The notes under the pieces are model-generated. The model ran no database searches and was not told where the DNA came from. It worked only from the letters and a program-made list of their open reading frames with translations. 46,783 nucleotides of DNA from JACQRW01 sp964371935 (GTDB lineage: Bacteria > Patescibacteriota > Minisyncoccia > Sungbacterales > HO2-52-23), in the NCBI GenBank assembly GCA_964371935.1, contig CAYJOT010000003.1, positions 1 to 46,783 of the forward strand, in the 5' to 3' direction. Shown one piece after another: positions 1 to 6,356 of this stretch. A program made the translations under genes and the position numbers. Position 1 is the stretch's first letter, and the number at the start of each line of letters is the position of its first letter.

Positions 1-47
1 ACAAACTTGTTGACTTTTTCTCATAGCGGATCTCTAAAGGTCGAAAG

Positions 48-75
48 TTGACAGTGATACTAAAAGTTCTATACT
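48..75 (+). promoter_or_regulatory. Promoter for leaderless coiled-coil gene
   Basis: TTGACA at 48-53, a 16-base spacer, and TATACT at 70-75. The next ATG is at 84, only eight bases after the -10 box, so transcription would start at or one to two bases before the start codon. No Shine-Dalgarno sequence is visible, which fits leaderless translation. Confidence 0.65.
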
Positions 76-83
76 GAAATCGT

Positions 84-431
84 ATGACCAACACAATGAC
101 CATTGAGCACTTGGCAGAAATAATTCAGACGATGGCGTCAAAGGAAGATTTGAAAGCATTGGCGACCAAAGACGACCTGAAACCGCTGGCAACACAAGAG
201 GCGCTGGACACCATCAGGGACGCGGTGGCAGAGACAAAGGAAAGCGTTACCGAGGCAAAGGGAATCATGCAAGACATGCTCGAAGAACTGAACGCCACCC
301 ATGCAGACGTCCGCTATATCCGCAGCACCACTGATAAGCTGGTGCAGAGCGATATTAGCCACGACGTCGCTATCGAAGACCTCACGTCTCGTGTACATCG
401 GCTGGAGCAGAAAGCCGGATTTGCGAAATAG
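84..431 (+). CDS. Small coiled-coil protein of unknown function
   Basis: A 115-residue hydrophilic protein with no signal peptide or membrane segment. Residues about 20-45 hold imperfect repeats of the type KEDLKALATKDDLKPLAT. Residues 45-110 are heptad-like and should form a long coiled coil ending in HRLEQKAG. Similar short DLKALATKDDL-repeat proteins are common near mobile genes in many bacteria, but I know of no assigned function. The start at 84 is chosen because the promoter places the transcript start there; Met5 at 96 is an alternative. A strong terminator follows 20 bases after the stop, so this is a single-gene unit. Confidence 0.75.
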   Translation: MTNTMTIEHLAEIIQTMASKEDLKALATKDDLKPLATQEALDTIRDAVAETKESVTEAKGIMQDMLEELNATHADVRYIRSTTDKLVQSDISHDVAIEDLTSRVHRLEQKAGFAK

Positions 432-450
432 CGGTGCAAGCATAAGAGAC

Positions 451-474
451 CCCCCACCATACGGTGGGGGTTTT
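451..474 (+). terminator. Intrinsic terminator
   Basis: A perfect 8-bp stem, CCCCCACC with GGTGGGGG, closes an ATAC tetraloop and is followed by TTTT. It ends the coiled-coil gene and isolates it from the operator array that follows. Confidence 0.85.
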
Positions 475-483
475 CATTTATAC

Positions 484-537
484 TGTCAGACAGGAAAATA
501 TTTAATGTCTGACATCAATACGGTTCTATGTCATACA
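484..537 (+). promoter_or_regulatory. Upstream operator array of TGTCWGACA palindromes
   Basis: Three copies of a 9-base palindrome lie at 484-492 (TGTCAGACA), 506-514 (TGTCTGACA) and 529-537 (TGTCATACA, degenerate). Centre-to-centre distances are 22 and 23 bases, about two helical turns, so all copies face the same side of the DNA. They lie directly upstream of the ribbon-helix-helix gene starting at 579, the usual place for an autoregulatory operator. Binding by that protein is inferred. Confidence 0.6.
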
Positions 538-578
538 CCAAAGCGGAGAGACGGGACCCCACAGAAAGGAACACGCTG

Positions 579-947
579 ATGACAAAACCCACAGGCAAGC
601 CAAGAGGCCGTCCCAAAACCAAAGCATACGCGACCCTCATGGCGCGTATCCCACAAGAGCTGGTAGACCAGGTGGCGCGGTATGCCGGACTGCATCACCA
701 GCCAATCTCTGTCGTGATCCGGGAAGGCCTGCTCCTTCTCCTGGAGAGCGACCCGTATGGTTATTTAGTGTCAGACATGAAAGAGGTACCACCAGAAACA
801 GAAATAGTGTATGACAGAAAAGAGGTAGAGGAAAACATGTCTGACATGAAAGCGGTAGAGCAAAAAATAGTGTCTGACAAGAATGGAGTAGCACCCGAGA
901 TCACACCATTGAATTATTTTGAGTTACATAGTACTATGCCAACATGA
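579..947 (+). CDS. Ribbon-helix-helix (CopG/Arc-type) DNA-binding regulator
   Basis: A 122-residue protein. The N-terminus has an RGRPK AT-hook-like patch, then a ribbon-helix-helix fold: a beta strand around ATLMARIP, helix 1 around QELVDQVARYAGL and helix 2 around PISVVIREGLLLLLE. After about residue 62 the chain is a low-complexity tail with four degenerate repeats centred on SDMKEV, YDRKEV, SDMKAV and SDKNGV. The start at 579 has AGAAAGGA eight bases upstream; an in-frame ATG at 528 has no such site and lies in the operator array. The protein probably represses its own promoter. Its tail repeats arise from copies of the operator-like palindrome inside the gene. Confidence 0.75.
   Translation: MTKPTGKPRGRPKTKAYATLMARIPQELVDQVARYAGLHHQPISVVIREGLLLLLESDPYGYLVSDMKEVPPETEIVYDRKEVEENMSDMKAVEQKIVSDKNGVAPEITPLNYFELHSTMPT
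769..879 (+). repeat. In-gene copies of the TGTCWGACA palindrome
   Basis: Four copies lie at 769-777 (TGTCAGACA), 808-816 (TGTATGACA), 838-846 (TGTCTGACA) and 871-879 (TGTCTGACA). The spacings of 39, 30 and 33 bases are all multiples of three, so the copies are read in one frame and give the repeated S/Y-D peptide in the protein tail. They match the upstream operator motif and could be extra binding sites. Confidence 0.6.
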
Positions 948-991
948 CGACACAAGTACTCCATCACCTCACAAAACAGAAGGGGGTAGCC

Positions 992-1201
992 ATGGATCAT
1001 ATTGATGTGCACGACTTGTCTGAAGACGAGGCGCGCGTGCTTGCCGCGTTCGTTGAGTTCCTGCGTAGCCGCAAGCAGGAGGCAGCACAACAGGAGGTTC
1101 GGCAGGTCGAAACAACCCCTCCCCTCCAAAGTCCCTTTGCCGTGTGGCCGCTCGGTGTGAAGGGGACGTTGAGCCGGGAGGAAATCTATGACCACCTCTG
1201 A
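992..1201 (+). CDS. VapB-like antitoxin
   Basis: A 69-residue protein. The N-terminal part is acidic and helical (SEDEARVLAAFVEFLRSR). The C-terminal part WPLGVKGTLSREEIYD is the kind of toxin-wrapping tail seen on antitoxins paired with PIN-domain VapC toxins. Start 992 is chosen because AGGGGG lies five bases upstream; an in-frame ATG at 944 has no ribosome site. The gene overlaps the next one by 14 bases, as is normal for antitoxin-toxin pairs. Its partner is internally deleted, so the antitoxin may now act only as a DNA-binding relic or not at all. Confidence 0.65.
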   Translation: MDHIDVHDLSEDEARVLAAFVEFLRSRKQEAAQQEVRQVETTPPLQSPFAVWPLGVKGTLSREEIYDHL

Positions 1202-1349
1202 GTTGGCTCTGCTCGATACCAATATCCTGGTCTATGCGTTTGATTGCGTGCTGGTGGCAACCATGCAGACCAACGGGGTCAGACGCATCTACACCTATAA
1301 CCGGCAGCACTTCACACCATTCCCCGACATCGAAGTGCTGACCCCGTAG
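1188..1349 (+). pseudogene. VapC PIN-domain toxin remnant with internal deletion
   Basis: A 53-codon frame encodes the first PIN strand (LLDTNILVYAFD, with the first catalytic Asp), joined directly to what looks like the PIN C-terminus (CVLVATMQTNGV, then RRIYTYNRQHFTPF, ending VLTP). A full VapC has about 130 residues, so roughly 75 central residues are missing, including the region that carries the second acidic residue. Both ends stay in frame, so this looks like one clean deletion. A functional ribonuclease is unlikely. The ATG lies inside the antitoxin gene. Confidence 0.7.
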
Positions 1350-1361
1350 GGTGCACAATAT

Positions 1362-1437
1362 GCCAAAACCTTATCAAACCTGGTGTACGTGGTACGCCTG
1401 GTTTTTCATATCCGCTTCCCCTGTCGCCTTCTGCCAG
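1362..1437 (+). repeat. Duplicated intergenic segment, copy 1, with terminator
   Basis: This stretch resembles 3204-3280 along its length, beginning TGCCAAAACC and ending CCCCTGTC-CTT-TGCC. Its centre (1377-1406) is a 12-bp imperfect stem (AACCTGGTGTAC against GTACGCCTGGTT) with a GTG loop and a T tail, an intrinsic terminator for the antitoxin-toxin unit. Several stem changes between copies keep pairing. Each copy lies upstream of a TetR gene. Confidence 0.7.
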
Positions 1438-1493
1438 AATCCGCGACATGGCCCCAGATATCGGAAGATCAATAGGGCGGTCGAATCTCTCTG

Positions 1494-1538
1494 TTTACAA
1501 TGGAGAGAAATTTCCGTATTATTTTAGTAGTACTACTA
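1494..1538 (+). promoter_or_regulatory. Promoter and operator of TetR gene 1
   Basis: TTTACA at 1494-1499, a 17-base spacer and TATTAT at 1517-1522 form a good sigma-70-type promoter. Two bases after the -10 box is a perfect 14-base palindrome, TAGTAGTACTACTA (1525-1538), sitting over the expected transcript start. This is a typical autoregulatory TetR operator. Confidence 0.7.
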
Positions 1539-1607
1539 TTAAACTATGCGGGGACAAGCCCCGCCGTTTCCGCGCAGAGCTGAACCACGCAGAGTGGAGA
1601 TACTTGA

Positions 1608-2252
1608 ATGCCACGGCAACGAAAAAGCCGCGCGGAGAGTCAAAGAGAGCAGCGCGAACGAATCCTTCGTGTAGCAAGCGAACTCTTTGCGAAAAGAGGA
1701 TTGAGGAATACCCCGTTGTGGGAAATAGCACAGGGCGCGGGCATGAGCCACACGCAGGTACTCGATCTCTTTGGACACACCAAGGATAACATTATCGTCG
1801 AAGTCCTCAGGAGCAACTGGGAACAAGCCAACGCTGTCGTTCGAGCTATCGCAGATGATCAGACAATAGACGCAAAACAAAAGCTCCAGCTCCTCTACCG
1901 ACAAACCATAGGGGCGATCAGGGACGCTGGTGCTGCTGGTGTTGTCGCCATTATGGAGTCAAGGGAGCCTGGAGAGCTTGGAGAAAAGTTCGTACAGGCG
2001 CGGCTGGCGGATTTTACCACTCTTGTTGATGGCATCATCTTGGAGGGACAACAACAAGGAGTTTTCCGTTCTGACTTAGATGCTCAGGCCATTCGACAAC
2101 AGCTCATCGGCTGCGGTGAAAACATCTTGCTCGGCTGGATATGGAAGGAACAAACCTCGTACCCGGCGGACTATAGTTTTGACGATGCGTGCCGCGTCTT
2201 TGATGCGCTGCTCAATGGGTTAAGTATGGAAACATCGTCGGATGCACCTTGA
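1608..2252 (+). CDS. TetR/AcrR-family transcriptional regulator
   Basis: A 214-residue protein. The N-terminal helix-turn-helix is recognisable: ILRVASELFAKRGL, then PLWEIAQGAGM and HTQVLDLFGHTKDNII. The C-terminal two thirds form a helical ligand-binding domain of unknown ligand, containing IRQQLIGCGENILLG and YPADYSFDDACRVFDALL. GGAG lies eight bases before the ATG. A consensus promoter and palindromic operator precede it, so autorepression is likely. The protein is a paralogue of the one at 3406-4050. No transporter or enzyme target lies next to it, so the regulated genes are unknown. Confidence 0.85.
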   Translation: MPRQRKSRAESQREQRERILRVASELFAKRGLRNTPLWEIAQGAGMSHTQVLDLFGHTKDNIIVEVLRSNWEQANAVVRAIADDQTIDAKQKLQLLYRQTIGAIRDAGAAGVVAIMESREPGELGEKFVQARLADFTTLVDGIILEGQQQGVFRSDLDAQAIRQQLIGCGENILLGWIWKEQTSYPADYSFDDACRVFDALLNGLSMETSSDAP

Positions 2253-2279
2253 CAACCTGTTCGGTTACGTCCCGTTCGA

Positions 2280-2359
2280 TCCTTTCCGATAGGGGGACTA
2301 TGGTCAGCCATCAGCTAACGACTCTGGCCGGCCTCACAATTACCCCCTATCGGAAAGGA
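2280..2359 (+). promoter_or_regulatory. Long hairpin masking a Shine-Dalgarno site
   Basis: A perfect 17-bp inverted repeat joins 2280-2296 (TCCTTTCCGATAGGGGG) to its complement at 2343-2359, with a 46-base loop. The 3' arm contains AAAGGA, the first part of the AAAGGAGG ribosome site (2354-2361) of the gene at 2369. If the RNA folds this way, translation of that gene is blocked until the stem opens. The loop contains an in-frame ATG at 2300, so translation through the hairpin could open it. Confidence 0.6.
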
Positions 2360-2368
2360 GGACGGGAT

Positions 2369-2749
2369 ATGGCCCCTAGGCAGAAGAAGACATCACAGCG
2401 TGCATCGAGGCGCCGCCAGACAGGACAGCAGCAGCAAGGAAAAGAGGAACAGTCTAATGGGGTGAGTGGAAGTAACCGAGGAAGAAGCGCGTTTATTGAT
2501 GACCGTAACGCCGTTGCCTTGCGGTTTGTGGATAGGGAAACATCTAATCGTGCTGTGGGGATTATTTTAGAGAAAGCCCCAGACCACGCTTTTATATTTC
2601 CTGACCCATTGACGATCATAATGAATAAGGAGGATCAGCATCTTTTTGATGGTCTCCCGTATGATCCAGAGGAGGTCGCAACGCCTGAGGAAGTCTCAGT
2701 AGAAGAGATGGCGGAATTGCGCTACAAAAATCTCTTCAGAAGCGAATGA
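2369..2749 (+). CDS. Hypothetical protein with basic disordered N-terminus
   Basis: A 126-residue protein. The first 45 residues are rich in Arg, Lys and Gln (QRASRRRQTGQQQQ) and probably disordered and nucleic-acid binding. The rest is a small domain starting FIDDRNAVALRFVDRE, followed by an acidic C-terminal helix. I do not recognise the family. The start at 2369 has a near-perfect AAAGGAGG seven bases upstream; the reading frame stays open to 2249 through a hairpin, but those upstream residues lack a ribosome site. Expression is probably controlled by the hairpin covering that site. The frameshifted gene at 2765 follows after 15 bases. Confidence 0.65.
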   Translation: MAPRQKKTSQRASRRRQTGQQQQGKEEQSNGVSGSNRGRSAFIDDRNAVALRFVDRETSNRAVGIILEKAPDHAFIFPDPLTIIMNKEDQHLFDGLPYDPEEVATPEEVSVEEMAELRYKNLFRSE

Positions 2750-2764
2750 GGGGTTGCACAGGTC

Positions 2765-3152
2765 ATGCCCCAGGGATATATGGACGACTATACCCGGATT
2801 GAGATTTTCCTGCCGTTCAAAAAGCAGGCAGAAACCCAGGCAGCTCGCGATGTGATAGACTACGTTCAGAATGCCCGCAATCCCGGAGGGCGCCACCATT
2901 ACCGAGGAATGACGCATAGCGCACAATTGCCGACTGTGTTCCAGGGGAGCTTGGCGGAACAGACGAGGGAAGTGGGTCATTGATCGCTTGGTGATTTTGA
3001 CGCTTGATCTGGACATTCCCTACTCTGACCGACCCAGAGTCACACAAGAGGCAGATGACCTGAAGCAACGCACGCGCAATTTCTACATAAACGTAACTGC
3101 AACCCAAACAGATATTTGGGTAAACGCCTACGCTATCGGGCATGTGCAGTGA
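2765..3152 (+). pseudogene. Frameshifted hypothetical gene
   Basis: Two reading frames join into one plausible protein of about 128 residues. The first runs from 2765 (or ATG 2780) through YTRIEIFLPFKKQ to VFQG at about 2947. The second continues WRNRRGKWVIDRLVILTL and ends at the stop at 3150-3152. Removing one base, for example from the GGGG at 2944-2947, joins them as QGAWRNRRGKW. In the first frame alone a stop follows 12 codons later. I do not recognise the family. It could be a true mutation, a sequencing error or, less likely, programmed frameshifting. Confidence 0.55.
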
Positions 3153-3203
3153 CTATTATACGCAAAATGCTCGCTCCTATGTTGCTGACGCTAGGGCGCA
3201 GCA

Positions 3204-3280
3204 TGCCAAAACCTCATCCAACCCGGCGTACCGCGTACACCGGGTTTTTATATGCCCTTCCCCTGTCACCTTTTGCCTGG
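3204..3280 (+). repeat. Duplicated intergenic segment, copy 2, with terminator
   Basis: Second copy of the segment at 1362-1437. The central stem (3220-3249) pairs AACCCGGCGTAC with GTACACCGGGTT around CGC and is followed by TTTTT, an intrinsic terminator for the frameshifted gene. Relative to copy 1 a T-T mismatch has become C-G, a sign of selection for the structure. Confidence 0.7.
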
Positions 3281-3320
3281 ATTTACGACCTATCCCGCAA
3301 ACAATACAAACAATTTTGCC

Positions 3321-3368
3321 TTGACGAACATCCGGGCGTTGATTATTGTGGTGGTAGTACCACCACAA
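3321..3368 (+). promoter_or_regulatory. Promoter and operator of TetR gene 2
   Basis: TTGACG at 3321-3326, a 17-base spacer and TATTGT at 3344-3349 form a promoter. A perfect inverted repeat with 11-base arms (TTGTGGTGGTA and its complement) around a single G covers 3346-3368, overlapping the -10 box and the start site. It shares the central GTAGTAC with the operator of TetR gene 1 but has different flanks. Confidence 0.75.
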
Positions 3369-3405
3369 CCCTCACTCGTGTTGGGCTACTCGAAGGGCTG
3401 GTTGA

Positions 3406-4050
3406 ATGGGAGAGAGACAAACGGCCCAGGAACAGGGGGAGGACAGGCGTAGACAATACGAGCTGTTCCTTCGGGCGGCAATCGAACTCTTTGCACAGAA
3501 GGGTTTCAACGAGACCAGCTTACCAGATATTGCGAGACTTGCAGGTTTAAGAGGTGACCGGCCTGACGTGCAAGTGCCGCGACGTTTTGGGGGACGGAAG
3601 GGAGATATCCTCGTTGCGATCATAAGGGATGCTTGGCGCAACCTCGTTCCCCTTGGCGAGAGGGTGCTGACCGATCAAACGAGCACCAAGGAAAAACTCA
3701 TAGAGCTCTACCGAGCCATTTTGCAAGCTGTCATTGCTGATGGGGACCGCGGCACCGTACTCCTTATGCAGTCGCGGCAACTTGGAGAGGTTGGGAGGCA
3801 GATACCCCAACAAGGTTTCATTACATTTATTCAGTTCCTCGATGCCATCATTCAGGGAGGACAGCAACAAGGGCTTTTCCGACCCGATCTCAATACCCAA
3901 GCCATCCGACAACACCTCATAGGATGCGGGGAGAGCGCGCTGATGGGATTGTTGCGGCATCGTATGTTGTCGTCCTACCCGGCAGACTACACCGTTGATG
4001 ATGCGTGCCGCGTCTTTGAAGCAGTGCTCGATGGAATGAGTGTGAGGTGA
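3406..4050 (+). CDS. TetR/AcrR-family regulator with altered recognition helix
   Basis: A 214-residue paralogue of the protein at 1608-2252, sharing QAIRQ-LIGCGE and SSYPADYTVDDACRVFEAVL near the C-terminus. The N-terminal domain starts normally (LFLRAAIELFAQKGF, LPDIARLAGL). Where the recognition helix should be, it reads RGDRPDVQVPRRFGG: about four residues longer than the paralogue and with two prolines. This may be two compensating indels and could impair DNA binding. GAAGGG lies eight bases before the ATG, and promoter and operator are intact. The two genes probably arose by tandem duplication of a terminator-promoter-gene module. Confidence 0.8.
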   Translation: MGERQTAQEQGEDRRRQYELFLRAAIELFAQKGFNETSLPDIARLAGLRGDRPDVQVPRRFGGRKGDILVAIIRDAWRNLVPLGERVLTDQTSTKEKLIELYRAILQAVIADGDRGTVLLMQSRQLGEVGRQIPQQGFITFIQFLDAIIQGGQQQGLFRPDLNTQAIRQHLIGCGESALMGLLRHRMLSSYPADYTVDDACRVFEAVLDGMSVR

Positions 4051-4099
4051 ACTCCATAGAAAGCCGTCAGAGATGACTAGCTGGCTGAGATGAGCGGGA

Positions 4100-4489
4100 A
4101 TGGACATCACAAGGGCTTTAGGAGCCGCTGCCCCAGCCGGCGCATATCCCATCGCTGTTTTTGTGCCATCAGTTGATCGCCATCAAGATCCTATTGACCA
4201 AGAATATTGGATAAAAGAAGCGCTGGCTGTTCTAGGGAGATGTTTTGGTGGTGCGACAGCTATGCCGCGTGGCTCCGGTATCTGGCGTGATGATGATCAG
4301 GGGGGTGAGCTGAAGGTTGACGAGTCAGTAATAGTTTTTTGTTTGGCTAGAATTTTTGATGTCACGGAAGAATCTATAAAAGAGTTGCGTCATTTTCTGC
4401 ATCGTATGGGTCGAGATGCTTATCAAGGTGAAGTTGGTGTGTTTATTGAAGGTCAATATTTTGGCATCAGAAATTATGATGATCCATAA
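4100..4489 (+). CDS. Hypothetical protein
   Basis: A 129-residue soluble protein with no signal or membrane segment. It has a compact conserved-looking core: VPSVDRHQDPIDQEYW, then VLGRCFGGATAMPRGSGIW, then FLHRMGRDAYQGEVGVFI. It resembles small uncharacterised proteins I have seen in accessory regions of many bacteria, but I cannot name a family or function. It starts 49 bases after TetR gene 2 and may be co-transcribed with it. The ribosome site is weak (GCGGGA just before ATG). Confidence 0.65.
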   Translation: MDITRALGAAAPAGAYPIAVFVPSVDRHQDPIDQEYWIKEALAVLGRCFGGATAMPRGSGIWRDDDQGGELKVDESVIVFCLARIFDVTEESIKELRHFLHRMGRDAYQGEVGVFIEGQYFGIRNYDDP

Positions 4490-4625
4490 AGGCAAGGAAC
4501 TCAAAAATAATATCTCATAGCCTGAAAACCCACAATTACTGCAATCATCGCGCGACTTACTTGTGCTTCAAAGCGTTGTATTGGCAAGGTAAAGGTATCT
4601 GTCTTTGTTGAGAGGGGGGTAGTAT

Positions 4626-4964
4626 ATGCCACCACAGGAGAAGGGCACATTAAGTATTGACTGGAAGAAAGCACTAGGTGCTAGCCGAGTCATTCCTCTC
4701 AATACTAGCAAGATTACTACACCTATCGACCTCCTTGCTCTGCGCGAAGAGATTTTGTCACTTACTTGCTCAGAAGCAGGGGGATCAACGGATCAAGATT
4801 CCATTGCGGGGCATGAGATTCCTCTACGTGATGAAATCTGGGCGACGTTAGAAGAAATATCTCATGAACTAAACAGAGTTGGTACTAGGACAGTTCCTGA
4901 ACAATTAGCAGCACTTTTTATCGAGGACGGTATTCTTCGCCATAAACAGAGTTCAAAAAAATAG
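4626..4964 (+). CDS. Hypothetical protein
   Basis: A 112-residue soluble protein, not recognised. The N-terminus contains a DWKKALGASR patch; the second half (IWATLEEISHELNRVG, EQLAALFIEDGIL) is helical and resembles a small helix-turn-helix or protein-binding domain, though no motif is decisive. GAGAGGGGGG lies about seven bases before the ATG. The 136 bases upstream hold no other gene. A terminator follows the stop by five bases, so this is the last gene of the + strand island before the convergent recombinase. Confidence 0.6.
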   Translation: MPPQEKGTLSIDWKKALGASRVIPLNTSKITTPIDLLALREEILSLTCSEAGGSTDQDSIAGHEIPLRDEIWATLEEISHELNRVGTRTVPEQLAALFIEDGILRHKQSSKK

Positions 4965-4969
4965 CATAC

Positions 4970-4997
4970 AGCCGCTTCTGAAGGAAGCGGCTTCCTT
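4970..4997 (+). terminator. Intrinsic terminator
   Basis: AGCCGCTTC pairs with GAAGCGGCT around a five-base loop, followed by a T-rich tail (TCCTTCT). It closes the + strand island. Confidence 0.75.
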
Positions 4998-5080
4998 CTG
5001 TCGCCTTCCGTGTACATCTCCGACAATGGCTCATCTTTTCCCTTGCCAATTGAAGGAGAGGAAATCACACATCACGACAC

Positions 5081-5111
5081 ATGGTCGCAATCCCTGACGC
5101 ATTACGACCAT
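5081..5111. other. Candidate recombination (att) core site
   Basis: Two 11-base arms, ATGGTCGCAAT and ATTACGACCAT, are inverted repeats with one mismatch and flank a 9-base centre. The site abuts the stop codon of the tyrosine recombinase. Tyrosine recombinase core sites have this layout: two arms of about 11-13 bases around a 6-9 base overlap region. It could instead be a terminator, but neither side has a T tract. Confidence 0.45.
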
Positions 5112-6061
5112 CAGTAGTTTGCAAAGAATGACGCCGACTTCTCCGGATTATACCCCCGCCGATCATACAACTTCGTGGTCGACGGGTCTGCGTGCCCAGC
5201 TGCTGACTGCACATCCTCCAAGCTCGCCCCATTGTCCAGGGCTGTGGTAATAAACGTGGCGCGCATGGAGTGCGCCGAGTAGTCCCGTGTTACCCCGATC
5301 TTACGCGCGTACTTGCGTAGCACCCGATCAATGATATCCGGATGCAGATGCCGGCGGCTGTCCTGGCCTTCTCGATTTCCCCGCACCGGCCGGAACAGCG
5401 GGCCCTCCAGGTCCTCACCATGCCCGGCAACCATGAGATAGTCTTTGATGCGCTGTGCGGTCTGTGGATTGATTGCCAAACTCCCCTTCTTGCCACCCTT
5501 GCGCACCACGCGCAACGAATCAAACCCACGATTGACGTGCAAGTCCCCGACCTTCAAGCTGGCAATCTCCGAGCGACGGAACCCGACCTGCAACCCGACT
5601 GACAACATGGCGCGATCCCGCAACCCCAATACCGTGCCCTGGTCTGGCTTATCCAAAACCGCCCGCGCCTGCTTTTGCGAGAACGCCAACGTCATCCCCT
5701 CGCGCCGATTCACCACCGGCCGCTCAACATCGCGCACCGGATTCATTTCCACCACACCAAACTTCACGAGGTGTATGAACAAACTCGACAACGCTGCCAG
5801 ACGCCGGCGAACCGTGGTAGGCTGACTCCCCTCTTGCTCACGCATGATCCGTTCCCATGCCATGACCGCACGATGATCCACGCGGCGCAACTCTTCAGAA
5901 GACGTAATCCCAAACGTCTTCATAAAGTGCATGACGTCATTCTGATACGCCCGCCTGGTCATCGCACTCTTGCGACTCGCCAACCACACCTCTTCTTCCG
6001 GAATCAGCGCCAGTGCATCCATACTCACCCGCACCGGCGCAACCTTCCTTGACACCACCAA
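5111..6061 (-). CDS. Tyrosine recombinase/integrase (XerC/D type)
   Basis: A 316-residue protein of standard length. Residues 20-110 form the SAM-like core-binding domain (TRRAYQNDVMHF, TTVRRRLAALSSLF). The catalytic domain has the expected residues: Arg162 in GFRRSE, Lys188 in RKGGKKG, His264 and Arg267 in HSMR, His290 in AGHADPSTT and nucleophile Tyr299 in KLYDRR. The protein cuts and rejoins DNA at short inverted sites. The start is uncertain: TTG at 6061, with AAGGAG 15 bases upstream, or ATG at 6022 (Met14). It faces the + strand accessory genes and probably moves or once moved that island. A candidate core site lies at its 3' end. Confidence 0.9.
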   Translation of the reverse strand: MVVSRKVAPVRVSMDALALIPEEEVWLASRKSAMTRRAYQNDVMHFMKTFGITSSEELRRVDHRAVMAWERIMREQEGSQPTTVRRRLAALSSLFIHLVKFGVVEMNPVRDVERPVVNRREGMTLAFSQKQARAVLDKPDQGTVLGLRDRAMLSVGLQVGFRRSEIASLKVGDLHVNRGFDSLRVVRKGGKKGSLAINPQTAQRIKDYLMVAGHGEDLEGPLFRPVRGNREGQDSRRHLHPDIIDRVLRKYARKIGVTRDYSAHSMRATFITTALDNGASLEDVQSAAGHADPSTTKLYDRRGYNPEKSASFFANY

Positions 6062-6174
6062 TGCAGTCGTGTTTTTCTCCTTAGCTCGTTTCTCCCCTTG
6101 CCTTGACAGAGCCCCCCTTCCTTGTGGTCTTACTTGTCCTCTTTTTCTTCGTCATTTTCTATGCCCATCTTATA

Positions 6175-6206
6175 CGCGATAATCCCGTTTATCACGTATA
6201 CTATAC
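6175..6206 (-). promoter_or_regulatory. Inverted repeat and promoter-like region of the recombinase
   Basis: GATAA (6178-6182) and TTATC (6189-6193) form an inverted repeat inside a larger CG-GATAA-N6-TTATC-CG dyad, next to the palindrome-like GTATACTATAC. On the - strand the area offers TATAAG and TATAGT -10-like boxes. It is the only organised sequence in the 6062-6356 gap, which otherwise shows no gene. The role is inferred. Confidence 0.35.
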
Positions 6207-6356
6207 CACCCCCGTGCCGTTGGTAAAAGCCGGGTTATCCACATGTCACTTTTCAATTCTTTCCAATTATTTGTCGCGGTGTGAGCGATGTGTCGCAATT
6301 CATGCATACTCCCGCGCCAGGCGAGCAGCATTTGCACTTGCCTCCCATATAGAAAT

